Under the pieces are notes generated by a model. That model was not told the DNA's origin and did no database searches. It saw only the letters and a program-made list of their open reading frames with translations. 64,000 nt of DNA from Hyphomicrobiaceae bacterium (lineage in GTDB: Bacteria > Pseudomonadota > Alphaproteobacteria > Rhizobiales > Hyphomicrobiaceae), in NCBI GenBank assembly GCA_021730785.1, contig JAKFWF010000002.1, forward strand, positions 1 through 64,000, in the 5' to 3' direction. A program made the translations under genes and the position numbers. Shown piece by piece: positions 17,273-29,272 of the stretch; positions within the stretch are counted from its first letter, which is position 1; each line of letters opens with the position of its first letter.

Positions 17273-18901
17273 ATGTCGACGAACCCCTTCAACCAGCACC
17301 TCGACAAGACACCGGCCAACCATCAGCCGCTGTCGCCGTTGCCGTTCCTCGAGCGGGCGGCACGCGTCTATCCAACGCGGACGGCGTTGATCCACGGGGC
17401 TGCCCGCACCTCCTATGCGGCGCTGTATGAGCGCTGTCGGCGGCTCGCCTCGTCCCTGGCGCAGGCCTATATCGGGCCCGGCGATACGGTCGCCGTGATG
17501 CTCGCCAACACCCCGCCCATGATCGAGGCGCATTACGCGGTGCCGATGACTGGTGGCGTGCTGCTGTCGCTCAACACCCGGCTCGATGCGGGCATCCTCG
17601 CGTTCCAGCTCGACCACGGCAATGCCAAGGTACTGATCACCGATCGGGAATTCGCCCCCGTCGTCAAGGCCGCGCTCGCCCAGGCCAAGGTGAAACCGCT
17701 CGTCATCGACTACGACGACCGGGAATTTCCGCAAATGGGCGAGCGATTGAGTTTCGTCGAGTACGAGGAGTTCCTGGCCAAGGGCGATCCCAACTTCCGC
17801 TGGCGCATGCCCGACGACGAGTGGGACGCCATTGCGCTCAACTATACGTCCGGCACCACGGGCAACCCGAAGGGCGTGGTCTACCACCATCGGGGCGCGG
17901 CACTGATGTGCTACAGCAACATCGTTGCGTCCGGCATGGGGCGGTTTCCCGTGTACCTGTGGACCCTGCCGATGTTTCACTGCAACGGCTGGTGCTTCCC
18001 GTGGACCTTGTCGGTCGTCGCCGGTACGCACGTGTGCCTGCGCTGGGTGCGCGCCAAGGCGATGTATGACTCGCTCGCCGACCATAAGGTGACGCACCTG
18101 TGCGGTGCGCCGATCGTCATGTCGACGTTGCTCGCCGCCAAGCCGGACGAGAAGCGCGCCATCGGCGCGCGCGTGCAGTTCATCACCGCTGCCGCGCCGC
18201 CGCCCGAGGTCGTGCTCGCCCAGATGGCGGACGCCGGCTTCGACGTCACCCATGTCTACGGCCTGACCGAGACCTATGGGCCAGCCGTCGTCAACGATTG
18301 GCAGGAGCCATGGAACGAGCTTTCCGCCGACGAGCGGGCAGCCAAGAAGGCACGCCAGGGCGTGCGCTACATGGGGCTCGAGGGCCTGAGCGTGATGGAC
18401 CCTGAAACCATGCGGCCGGTACCCGAGGATGGCCAAACGATCGGCGAAGTCATGATGCGCGGCAACATCGTGATGAAGGGCTATCTGAAGAACCCGGTCG
18501 CAACGGAGGAGGCGCTCGCCGGCGGCTGGTTCCACACCGGCGATCTCGGCGTTGTCTACCCGGATGGCTACATCCAGTTGAAGGACCGCTCCAAGGACAT
18601 CATCATCTCTGGCGGCGAGAACATATCATCGATCGAAGTCGAGGATCAGCTCTACAAACACCCGGCGGTCGCCTACGTGGCGGTGGTCGCGAAGCCGGAC
18701 CCGAAGTGGGGGGAAACGCCCTGCGCCTTCGTCGAGCTGAAGCCCGGCGCGAGCGTCACGGCCGACGCCTTGATTGCCTGGTGCCGCGAGGGGCTCGCCG
18801 CGTATAAATGTCCGCGCACCATCGTGTTTCAGGACATCCCCAAGACGTCGACCGGCAAGATCCAGAAGTTCAAGCTGCGCGAGATGGCGAAGGGCATCTG
18901 A
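17273..18901 (+). CDS. Acyl-CoA synthetase (AMP-forming), DmdB/FadD-like
   Basis: A 542-residue paralogue of the synthetase at 9.7-11.3 kb. Adenylation motifs are LNYTSGTTGNPKGVVYHHRG, THVYGLTETYGP, WFHTGDLGVVYPDGYIQLKD and the catalytic PKTSTGKIQKFKLREMAKG. ATG at 17273 (MSTNPFNQHLDKTPANH) follows a GGGG; in-frame GTG 17237 and ATG 17249 would add a short unsupported tail. It is monocistronic, with a 114-base upstream gap. Acyl specificity is not readable; related enzymes act on short or medium chains or 3-methylmercaptopropionate. Confidence 0.88.
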   Translation: MSTNPFNQHLDKTPANHQPLSPLPFLERAARVYPTRTALIHGAARTSYAALYERCRRLASSLAQAYIGPGDTVAVMLANTPPMIEAHYAVPMTGGVLLSLNTRLDAGILAFQLDHGNAKVLITDREFAPVVKAALAQAKVKPLVIDYDDREFPQMGERLSFVEYEEFLAKGDPNFRWRMPDDEWDAIALNYTSGTTGNPKGVVYHHRGAALMCYSNIVASGMGRFPVYLWTLPMFHCNGWCFPWTLSVVAGTHVCLRWVRAKAMYDSLADHKVTHLCGAPIVMSTLLAAKPDEKRAIGARVQFITAAAPPPEVVLAQMADAGFDVTHVYGLTETYGPAVVNDWQEPWNELSADERAAKKARQGVRYMGLEGLSVMDPETMRPVPEDGQTIGEVMMRGNIVMKGYLKNPVATEEALAGGWFHTGDLGVVYPDGYIQLKDRSKDIIISGGENISSIEVEDQLYKHPAVAYVAVVAKPDPKWGETPCAFVELKPGASVTADALIAWCREGLAAYKCPRTIVFQDIPKTSTGKIQKFKLREMAKGI

Positions 18902-18953
18902 ACGAAATTGCGCCCATCGGTAACGTCCGGGTCGGCCAGAACTTGCGGGGACC

Positions 18954-19436
18954 TTAAAGTGCGCGCGCTGGCAGGCTCGAAGCGGTCGCCGTCCCGACAT
19001 CGATGACGAATTTGACGAGGCGGGCGGGCTGACGGGTGGTTGCCGCAAGGCGCGCGGTGACCAGCAGTGATCGGCCGACCGCCGACGGCGAGCTTACGCT
19101 TGCGCGCGCGACCGATTGCACATCGACGATTTCAAGTGCGTTCGCCTCGTAGGCGCCAGCCGTGACGATCGCCTGTTTGAGATCAGCCATCGGTATCGCG
19201 TTCGTGTCCGGTGCGAGCGCCGGCTTCACATGTGCGTCAGTCTGGGAGAGCCAGAAATGTTCGCTGTCGGGACCATGCACCGCCACCGCCGTACGGCTGA
19301 TGGCCTGCTGCCCGGCAAGGGCCCGATCAAATGCCAGGCCCACGAGCCCGTCGGTAGCGCCAGTGAGCGCGGCGATTCCGCCGAAAGTCGCCGCGGTTGC
19401 GGCAATGGCCGTGCAGGCGATGTGAATGCTCTTCAT
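18954..19436 (-). CDS. Exported protein of unknown function
   Basis: A 160-residue protein beginning MKSIHIACTAIAATAATFGG at ATG 19436, preceded by GAGGAAAG. The N-terminus is a probable signal peptide or anchor. The remainder is Ala/Val-rich with HFWLSQTDAHVKPALAPDTN and a C-terminal SLLVTARLAATTRQPARLVK stretch that looks like beta-sheet. No family was recognised. It ends 52 bases from the convergent synthetase gene. Confidence 0.55.
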   Translation of the reverse strand: MKSIHIACTAIAATAATFGGIAALTGATDGLVGLAFDRALAGQQAISRTAVAVHGPDSEHFWLSQTDAHVKPALAPDTNAIPMADLKQAIVTAGAYEANALEIVDVQSVARASVSSPSAVGRSLLVTARLAATTRQPARLVKFVIDVGTATASSLPARAL

Positions 19437-19566
19437 GTTGCGCTTTCCTCGCTCGCGGGTCCGTGTTCGATGCACCCACCCTGCTACTTAAGTGTGGAGG
19501 AGAAACTTTGCGAGCCCCGGACGGCAATTTTGCGGCCGGCGTTCGGCGCCTCTCCTCCACGCACCG

Positions 19567-19908
19567 TCACCGCGGGGAGGCGTACACGCGGCGCAGGTGT
19601 CTCAGAACGGCGAGGTTGAAGGCGGTGAGGGTGGCGAAGGTGATGCCGAGAATGAGGGTCGCCTGACGGGTGTCGGCGGCCCGGAGTGCCGCCGACGCAT
19701 GCTCGCCTGGCAGGGCCGCGAACGTGACGTGGTGGGAGATCGCGCGTGTCGTCGAAGTGAAGTCGCGCGTCGAGCCTGCGGCCCGGGCATCGGGAAGGTA
19801 GATCGCCCCTGTCAGCAGGATCGCATAAAGCGCAAGGCCCAGGCCAAAGTCGCGGCAGAAGGTGATCGAACGAGTGCGCGTACGGGGGGCGCCTGCGGTC
19901 TCTGACAT
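19567..19908 (-). CDS. Small membrane protein of unknown function
   Basis: A 113-residue protein with a hydrophobic helix at residues ~22-42 (GLGLALYAILLTGAIYLP) and another at ~85-102 (ATLILGITFATLTAFNLAVL), separated by a polar, probably periplasmic loop. ATG at 19908 is preceded by GAGGGAA. It lies upstream of the exported protein gene on the same strand, 130 bases apart. No family recognised. Confidence 0.55.
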   Translation of the reverse strand: MSETAGAPRTRTRSITFCRDFGLGLALYAILLTGAIYLPDARAAGSTRDFTSTTRAISHHVTFAALPGEHASAALRAADTRQATLILGITFATLTAFNLAVLRHLRRVYASPR

Positions 19909-20104
19909 GGTGTTAGTTCCCTCACGTATTTGGATCGGCTTGCGAAAACGCGATACGCTGTGACGGCTTGCAAACTCGCCTCACAACTTGGCCGCGTTGG
20001 GCCGGGAATGTGACCGCGTGCGTGGTTTGTTGTGACCAAACGATGGGACCGGAACCGTGTGGCACGCAGGGCACGCGCTTGAATGTCGCGCAGGCGAGGC
20101 GTAG

Positions 20105-21373
<1,269 letters not shown>

Positions 21374-21394
21374 AGCCCGCTCGTGATCACGGGT

Positions 21395-21445
21395 CCAGGG
21401 CCTGAGGCCCTGGCCGGAGCGCGCGAGAGGCGGGTCGCCTCTCGC
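21395..21445. repeat. Two tandem perfect hairpins after the aminotransferase gene
   Basis: CCAGGGCC-TGA-GGCCCTGG (21395-21413) and GCGAGAGGCG-GGT-CGCCTCTCGC (21423-21445) are perfect stems of 8 and 10 bp. There is no T-run on either side. They lie between two convergent genes and probably protect transcript ends or act as a bidirectional barrier. Confidence 0.6.
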
Positions 21446-21453
21446 AGCCAGCG

Positions 21454-21687
21454 TCATGCGCCGCCCGACGCCGACAATTCCAACCGCCGCTCGATCCTGT
21501 CGACGCGCAGCTTCAAGCGGTCGAGTTCGACGTTCTGCCCGGCTTCGGTCAGTTGGTGACCGGCGAGGATACGCTCGATCGAGCCCACCCGCAGGGTGAG
21601 CAGGTGAATGTCTTCTTTCGTCGAGTCCACCTATGCCCGAATGTGCCGCAGATGCTCAAGCACGTGGTTGTCTGAAGTGTTTGCCAT
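21454..21687 (-). pseudogene. Small coiled-coil protein gene interrupted by an in-frame amber codon
   Basis: ATG at 21687 reads MANTSDNHVLEHLRHIRA, then TAG at 21633-21631, then in the same frame VDSTKEDIHLLTLRVGSIER and onward to VDRIERRLELSASGGA and TGA at 21454. The whole 77-codon frame is otherwise intact and matches small alphaproteobacterial proteins of the form VLEHLRHIRxxVD...RLDRIERRLEL, which are predicted coiled coils. A single C-to-T change (CAG to TAG) would explain the stop. A GTG follows immediately but has no ribosome binding site. It may be a pseudogene or a sequencing error. Confidence 0.7.
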
Positions 21688-21753
21688 CGCCAATTCCTTC
21701 GATGGCAGAACGCTACTATAGGCAACTCAAAGCGTCAAGAACAAAATAGCAAC

Positions 21754-23955
<2,202 letters not shown>

Positions 23956-24071
23956 GGGCAGCTAATCCCGGCGATCGAGGGGTTCAGAGCCGTGGCTTAT
24001 AGCGGCTCACGTCTGACGTGTCGCGCGGCATGGGCAATTGCAAGCTTTGCTGCGTGTGCGATACTCACGGC

Positions 24072-24811
24072 ATGAACGACCTGCTCACCCGGATCAGCGC
24101 GAACCAGGCCACGCTCGACCGCATGCGACCGCTGCCATTGCGCAGTTGCAACTCCACTATGACGTCGAGCTGACTTACACGTCGAATGCGATCGAAGGCA
24201 ACACTCTCACCCACCGCGAGACGGCGGAAGTAATCGAGCATGGCATCGCGGTCGGCGGCAAGCCGCTCAAGGATCACCTGGAGGCCGTCGATCATTATGC
24301 GGCGGTGCAATGGATGCGTGCGCTCGCGTCGTCGGCCGGCTCGATCGATGAGAACGTGGTCTGCCAACTGCATGCCCGCATCGTCGCGCGCAGCCGCCCC
24401 GAAATCGCGGGTCTCTACAGTCCCTATGCCCGGCGCATCGCCGGATCGTCGGTGGTATTCCCCAATCCGGCAAAGACACCGGACCTGATGCGGCAATTCG
24501 GGCGCGAGCTGCAACATTTCCCGGGCGAACCGGCTGCAGCCTTCGATGCCCACTTCAAGTTGACCGCAATTCATCCGTTCAGCGATGGCAATGGGCGCAC
24601 GGCGCGGCTGCTCATGAACCTGATGCTGATCCGCTTTGGCTATCCGCCGGTGGCAGTGCGGCCTGAAGACCGCAAGCAGTACCTCGATGCCCTGGAGCAG
24701 GGTTCGCTCAGCAGCGATCTCGCGCCATTCCAGCGCCTGCTGCACGAGCGGCTCGATGCGACGCTCGACGCCTACGTGGCTGCAGTGCGGCAGGCGGCGA
24801 TCGCTCCCTGA
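24072..24811 (+). pseudogene. Fic domain protein gene with an N-terminal frameshift
   Basis: Fic enzymes transfer AMP or related groups to target proteins. ATG at 24072 reads MNDLLTRISANQATLDRMRP, typical of Fic N-termini, but this frame soon stops. The homologous reading resumes one frame over near 24137 with AQLQLHYDVELTYTSNAIEG and stays open to 24811. Loss of one base around 24137-24140 would account for it. The downstream part keeps the inhibitory motif SNAIEG (S/T-x-x-x-E-G) and the complete catalytic motif HPFSDGNGRTARLL. No credible start exists in the downstream frame, so the gene is either inactive or the sequence has an error. It sits between purL and purQ, on the other strand. Confidence 0.75.
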
Positions 24812-24817
24812 CAGGCG

Positions 24818-25513
24818 TCACGCCGCCGCCATCCCCGCCACGATGCTCTCGAACAGCGGGCGGCCCTGCGTCGACCCTAGCGTCGTTTCGCACGCATTTT
24901 CCGGATGCGGCATCATGCCGAGGATGCGCCCCCGTTTGTCGATGATGCCGGCGATGTTGCGCTGGGAGCCGTTGGGGTTGGCGGCTTGGGTCACTTCGCC
25001 GGCGGGCGTGGCATAGCGGAATACGACGCGATTCTCGGCTTCGAGTTCATCGAGCGCCGCGGCATCGGCGAAGTAGTTGCCATCGCCGTGTGCGACGATT
25101 ACCTGGGCGACGTCACCCGTCCTGTAACGGTTTGTGTATAGGGTCGCGGCGTTGTCGACGCGTAAGTGCACGTCCTTGCAGACGAATTTGAGCGACGCGT
25201 TGCGCAACAGGATGCCCGGCAGCAATCCCGCCTCGCACAGGGTCTGGAAGCCGTTACAGACGCCGAGCACAGGGGTGCCCGCCTTCGCCTTTGCCACCAC
25301 GTCGCGCATGATCGGCGAGTGGGCCGCCATGGCGCCGGTTCGCAGGTAGTCGCCGTAGGAGAAGCCGCCTGGCAGCACGATCAGGTCGCACTTTGGCACC
25401 TCGGTGTCGCCGTGCCAGATCATGCGCGACGGTTGGCCCGAGACGCCCTCGATCGCCTCGGCGATGTCGCGCTCGCGGTTGGTGCCGGGGAAGACGATGA
25501 CACAGGCGCGCAT
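24818..25513 (-). CDS. purQ: Phosphoribosylformylglycinamidine synthase subunit PurQ
   Basis: Glutamine amidotransferase subunit that feeds ammonia to PurL. The 231-residue protein has the class I triad: nucleophile C86 in LGVCNGFQTLCEAG, and H203/E205 in MMPHPENACE. The N-terminal MRACVIVFPGTNRERDIAEA and LPGGFSYGDYLRTG are characteristic. It ends 7 bases from the convergent Fic gene. purS, normally directly upstream, is absent from the neighbourhood. Confidence 0.97.
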   Translation of the reverse strand: MRACVIVFPGTNRERDIAEAIEGVSGQPSRMIWHGDTEVPKCDLIVLPGGFSYGDYLRTGAMAAHSPIMRDVVAKAKAGTPVLGVCNGFQTLCEAGLLPGILLRNASLKFVCKDVHLRVDNAATLYTNRYRTGDVAQVIVAHGDGNYFADAAALDELEAENRVVFRYATPAGEVTQAANPNGSQRNIAGIIDKRGRILGMMPHPENACETTLGSTQGRPLFESIVAGMAAA

Positions 25514-25680
25514 TCAGGCCTCCAGTCGCTAGGGCGAGCGGACGTAACCGTTATTGGCACGTGGCCCACACTGGGACGTTCGATAGCGAAATCGTCGTCA
25601 CAATGCAAAGTGCCCAAGGCGTAAACCGCACTGCAATCAGTTGGGCTTAGCCTGGGGGAGTGACCTGGAACGTCGTACCC

Positions 25681-26196
25681 ATGACCACTCTTCCCCATAT
25701 CATCGTCGGCCGTTTCCTGGTGGTGGCAGCGGTCATTTTTGCCGCCACGAACACCTATTGGTATCTAGGCCTCGAGACCACCACAGCCGCCGTGCTGCAG
25801 GCCGAGGGGCCGTGCTACAGGCGTGGCAAATCCAACAGGTGTGACTTCAAGGTTCGATACAACACGACGGCCAGCGGCCAGATCACCACGACGTATTCGG
25901 CGCCGGCCAAGCTCACCGTCGGCAAGCCGTTGGCGGGCTTCTACCATCCGGATAAGCCGGCGGATTTCTATCCCCACGACATGCAAGATTGGAAATTTCA
26001 GCCATTTTTAATGTTCGTGCTCGGGCTGTACTTGTGGGGAACCGGAGAATTCGAGCGGCGCACCAAGATCGCCGCGCGCGGCCCCAGCGGCATCGAACGC
26101 GCCGATCCTCCCGACTGGGTCAGCCGGGCCAATCGGCGCATCGCCGAAGCAGGGCCGCCGGGTGATCGCGGTCTTGGATATCGAACGAGGCCGTAG
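25681..26196 (+). CDS. DUF3592-like membrane protein
   Basis: A 171-residue protein with an N-terminal transmembrane helix (FLVVAAVIFAATNTYWYLGL), an extracytoplasmic domain with two cysteines (GPCYRRGKSNRCDFKVRYNT) and a second helix (FLMFVLGLYLWGTGEF) followed by a basic tail. This matches the DUF3592 layout: two helices with a small beta domain containing YxxxKPxxF-like sequence (GFYHPDKPADFYP). ATG at 25681 is chosen; an in-frame GTG at 25660 would add seven residues. Function unknown. Confidence 0.65.
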   Translation: MTTLPHIIVGRFLVVAAVIFAATNTYWYLGLETTTAAVLQAEGPCYRRGKSNRCDFKVRYNTTASGQITTTYSAPAKLTVGKPLAGFYHPDKPADFYPHDMQDWKFQPFLMFVLGLYLWGTGEFERRTKIAARGPSGIERADPPDWVSRANRRIAEAGPPGDRGLGYRTRP

Positions 26197-26314
26197 GCTC
26201 GATTGGCGCGGTCGTCAGGTTTGGTGAACTGGTGTGGTCACGCCTGATACGTCATGCGTGCGGATTGCAAGGGAATGCCAGCCTGCCCACAGCCCTGCCT
26301 GCAGGGGCAATGTC

Positions 26315-26390
26315 GCGAAAAACTGCGAAGTTCAACGGGTTTGCTCACGTGCATTCGACGCGGCGGTTCGTGCACGCGGTTGCCCTGGCA
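26315..26390 (+). repeat. Dispersed repeat, copy A (inverted copy at 62279-62355)
   Basis: About 76 bases here match, at roughly 80% by eye, the reverse complement of 62279-62355. Both share a core reading GAAGTTCAACGGGTTTGC. In this copy one frame encodes KFNGFAHVHSTRRFVHAV; in the other copy the equivalent frame encodes KFNGFAQMQPTRWLVHAI. It lies in the 311-base gap before the cupin gene. The remainder of that gap holds no recognised gene. Confidence 0.65.
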
Positions 26391-26507
26391 CCCTTGGCGC
26401 TATTGACAGCCGCACGCAGGCACTTGCGCCCTCCGCGCTTGACCTGCAGGCTGCGGCACCGTTCCATTGCGTTGGGGACTTTCGATACACAGGCGGAGGC
26501 GCGCGAC

Positions 26508-26924
26508 ATGACCGGTACGATGCTCGATCCCAAAACTCATGATCCCCGCTATGTTCATCTGCCATCCAAGCTCGTCAACGTGAACAAGCTGGAGTGGCAG
26601 CCAACCAAGTACTCGGGGATCGATTGCAAGGTGCTGTTCGACGATCCCACGAGCGGATTGTTGACCGCCCTGTTCCGCTGGGCGCCCGGCTCCGTCTTGC
26701 CGCTGCACGAGCATACCGGGATCGAGCAGACCTATGTGCTGGAGGGCAGCTTCGAGGACGACGACGGCGAAGTGACAGCCGGCAATTACGTCAGCCGGCC
26801 GACGGGCAGCCGCCATGTCGCGCGCTCGCCGAAAGGCGCCGTGATGCTGTCGATGTTCCAGGCACGCAACATCTTCTTCGGCGCCAATGGCGAGAAGGAA
26901 GTGTTCGACGCCAATCGCAAATAG
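26508..26924 (+). CDS. Cupin domain protein (ChrR-like cupin)
   Basis: A 138-residue single-domain cupin. ATG at 26508 (MTGTMLDPKTHDPRYVHLPS) has a GGAGG eight bases upstream; the frame is open further upstream but that part is the dispersed repeat. Cupin motif 1 is FRWAPGSVLPLHEHTGIEQT with metal ligands His, His and Glu, followed by YVLEGSFEDDDGEV. Motif 2 is RPTGSRHVARSPKG with its His ligand. This resembles the ChrR/anti-sigma C-terminal cupin and related oxygenase-like proteins. The reaction is unknown. An oxidoreductase gene follows 15 bases later, suggesting co-transcription. Confidence 0.82.
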   Translation: MTGTMLDPKTHDPRYVHLPSKLVNVNKLEWQPTKYSGIDCKVLFDDPTSGLLTALFRWAPGSVLPLHEHTGIEQTYVLEGSFEDDDGEVTAGNYVSRPTGSRHVARSPKGAVMLSMFQARNIFFGANGEKEVFDANRK

Positions 26925-26939
26925 ATCGGCGTGCGGCCC

Positions 26940-28004
26940 ATGAATCCTGAGAGAAAGTTGCGTGTTGGTCTCATCGGTGCCGGCTTCATCGGTCGCACAC
27001 ACGTTCGCATCGCCAAGTCCGTGCCGACCATCGAGATGGTGGGTTTCCTAGACCCGATGGCCGAAGCCGATCATGCCGATCTGGCAGGGTTGCGCCGCCA
27101 CGGCACGCTCGACGGCTTGCTTGCCGACAAGCTCGACGGCGTCATCGTCGCCGTGCCCGACGACCTGCACGTCGTCACCGCGACACACTGCCTGGAACGA
27201 GGAATTGCCGTCTTTCTGGAGAAGCCGGCGGCTCGCACACTCGATGAGTGCATCGCGCTGTCGCGGGCGCCCATGGTTGGATCGCGCCTGTTGGTCGGCC
27301 ATCAGCGCCGACATCACCCGGCGACCCGCTTGGCGAAGTCGCTCATCGAACAGGGGCAACTTGGCCGCTTGATCGGCATCGGCGGCGTCTTTGCGGTGAA
27401 AAAGGACGACAAGTATTTTGTCCAGCGGCCGCGCGGCGTCGGCCTCGTCAACCTGATCCACGACCTCGATCTCGTGCAGCACTTGTGCGGCCGGCTCGAC
27501 CACGTCAGTGCCGCAGTGTCGCATCGGGGGCGTGGCGCGCGCGAAGAGGATACGATCGCGCTCACCATGGAGTTCGAGACAGGTGTGATCGGCAGCTTCA
27601 TCGCGACCGACAGCTCGCCCTCGCCCTGGGGCTGGGATCAGGCGACAACGGAGCTGCCGTCGATCCCCTATGACGCGGCGGGCACGACCTACTCGCTGCT
27701 CGGCACCACGGCGTCACTGTCGATCCCCGACCTTAAGTTGTCCCGGCATCGCGCGGGCGAGGCCTGGCACCACCCGCTGCAGCATGAGACACTCAAGGCG
27801 GCCGGTGCCGATGCCTACGCTAACCAGTTGCACCACTTCGCCGACGTCATGGCCGGTCGGGCGAGCCCGTTGGTCGGCATCACTGAGGCGCTCGCGACGC
27901 AAGCCGCGCTGGAAGCCGTGTTCGTATCGGCGCGCGAGGGGCGTCGCGTCTCGACGCAAGCGCTGATCGACGCTGCCCGTCGCAGTGCCTCGCACATTCA
28001 CTGA
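26940..28004 (+). CDS. Gfo/Idh/MocA family oxidoreductase
   Basis: A 354-residue NAD(P)-dependent sugar- or inositol-type dehydrogenase. The Rossmann start is KLRVGLIGAGFIGRTHVRIA; VPDDLHVVTATHCLERG and the EKPAARTLDECIALS motif (catalytic Lys in EKP) follow. GVGLVNLIHDLDLVQHLCG supplies the expected substrate-binding His/Asp region. ATG at 26940 is used; GTG 26931 is an alternative. It follows the cupin gene closely. The substrate is not readable. Confidence 0.88.
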   Translation: MNPERKLRVGLIGAGFIGRTHVRIAKSVPTIEMVGFLDPMAEADHADLAGLRRHGTLDGLLADKLDGVIVAVPDDLHVVTATHCLERGIAVFLEKPAARTLDECIALSRAPMVGSRLLVGHQRRHHPATRLAKSLIEQGQLGRLIGIGGVFAVKKDDKYFVQRPRGVGLVNLIHDLDLVQHLCGRLDHVSAAVSHRGRGAREEDTIALTMEFETGVIGSFIATDSSPSPWGWDQATTELPSIPYDAAGTTYSLLGTTASLSIPDLKLSRHRAGEAWHHPLQHETLKAAGADAYANQLHHFADVMAGRASPLVGITEALATQAALEAVFVSAREGRRVSTQALIDAARRSASHIH

Positions 28005-28449
28005 ACAACCGCGCGCAGTTCAGAGGAAGCTGCACCCCGGCCGGTGGCACCGCGGCCGTGCCGGACGTGGTCGACGGGCGCAACGGCACACTGCTCATGC
28101 CCGCACACGCGCCCACGCAGTCCTCGCAAGAATGGCGATGGAACCAATCGACCAATGGCGGATCGTCGTTCCACGTCCTTCACATATTGGTTGAACTTGC
28201 CATGCCTTCGCCACAATTCTTATGTCCCTGCGCCAGCTGCGGCTGAACATTGCAAGTGCTGGGCGGGGTAGTTGTCGTGCAAGGATTGCGCCGTATTTGC
28301 CCTCAACCCCTACATATTTCTTTGCGCAGCCCCCCGTTCGTTAACCAAATCATTGGCTTGAGTTTCAGCTGTCGATAAATAAGATTAAGTTGCCTGCGCA
28401 AGCTGGTTCTGTCGGGCAAATCCGTTCTGTATCATAAGGTTGTCACTGC
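28005..28449. other. 445-base gap, 3' part AT-rich and probably promoter-bearing
   Basis: No convincing gene in either strand. The first ~270 bases are GC-rich with no recognised motif. From about 28300 the sequence is markedly more AT-rich than its surroundings. A possible promoter is TTGAGT (28358-28363), a 16-base spacer and TAAGAT (28380-28385), about 65 bases before the phosphatase start. Confidence 0.35.
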
Positions 28450-29157
28450 GTGCACAGTTCTCATGTCAATGCCCACGTGTTCATCGATTTCGATGGCACG
28501 CTGGCCCCGGGGGATCCAACCGATACCCTACTCGACCGGTTTGCCGATCGATCGTGGCTCGAGCTGGAGGCCGAGTTCAAGGCTGGCCGCATGACCTCGC
28601 GCGAGTGCATGTCCCGCCAGATCGGACTGCTGCGCGCCACCCCTGAGGACTATGACGCCCTCGTCGGCAGCATGACCATCGATCCGCATTTCCCCGAGTT
28701 TGCGGCGCTGTGCGAGCAGGCTGGCATCGCCATGACGATCGTCTCGGATGGACCTGATCGCAGCATCGAGGTGCTGTTGCGCAAGTGCGGCCTGGATCTG
28801 CCGTACTACGCCAACCGACTCGAGTGGCAGGGCGGCAATCGCTGGCAGTTGAAGTTCCCCCACGCCCGCACCGACTGCGCCGTGGTGGCGGGCAACTGCA
28901 AATGCCAGTTCGCCGAGGCATTCCCGGCGGCAACCCAGATCATGATCGGAGATGGCCGCTCGGATTTCTGCATCGCCCGGCGGGTCGATGTGGTGCTGGC
29001 AAAGGGCATGCTCGCCCGGCACTTCGATGCGAACGGTCTGGCGCACCATGTGATCCGCGACTTCCGCGATGCGACGCGCCTGCTCAAGCGTTGGCTGACC
29101 GGCGCGGTGGTGCTGAGTGACGGGCGGTTCATCGATCGTCGCACCGCAGCAGCATGA
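28450..29157 (+). CDS. HAD-IB phosphatase, MtnX-like
   Basis: A 235-residue haloacid-dehalogenase superfamily phosphatase. Motif I is FIDFDGTLAPGD (nucleophile Asp and general acid Asp), motif II is TIVSDGPDRS, and motif IV is MIGDGRSDFCIARRVD. The C1-type helical cap sits between motifs I and II. This resembles MtnX-like enzymes, though no methionine salvage genes are nearby. GTG at 28450 follows AAGG at 11-base spacing. It appears to head a run with the hydrolase and possibly the exporter genes. Confidence 0.82.
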   Translation: MHSSHVNAHVFIDFDGTLAPGDPTDTLLDRFADRSWLELEAEFKAGRMTSRECMSRQIGLLRATPEDYDALVGSMTIDPHFPEFAALCEQAGIAMTIVSDGPDRSIEVLLRKCGLDLPYYANRLEWQGGNRWQLKFPHARTDCAVVAGNCKCQFAEAFPAATQIMIGDGRSDFCIARRVDVVLAKGMLARHFDANGLAHHVIRDFRDATRLLKRWLTGAVVLSDGRFIDRRTAAA

Positions 29158-29272
29158 GTGTGCAATTCGACAAGCCGTAATCCTGCTCCCCACCCAGGGC
29201 CATTGTGTAGTGCACATGAAGTATGGCTCGGGCGATACCACACTGCTCGGTCCAGGAAAGAATGCGCAAATA

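Noticed and set aside
16400-18535. A 711-codon open frame on the minus strand opposite mutL and the second acyl-CoA synthetase
   Set aside because: Its product is Arg/His/Gly/Gln-rich with no domain, typical of antisense frames in GC-rich genes; the plus strand holds two well-defined proteins.
26232-26507. A longer N-terminus for the cupin protein, open from 26232
   Set aside because: It includes the dispersed repeat and has no ribosome binding site; ATG 26508 has an ideal GGAGG and gives a normal cupin length.
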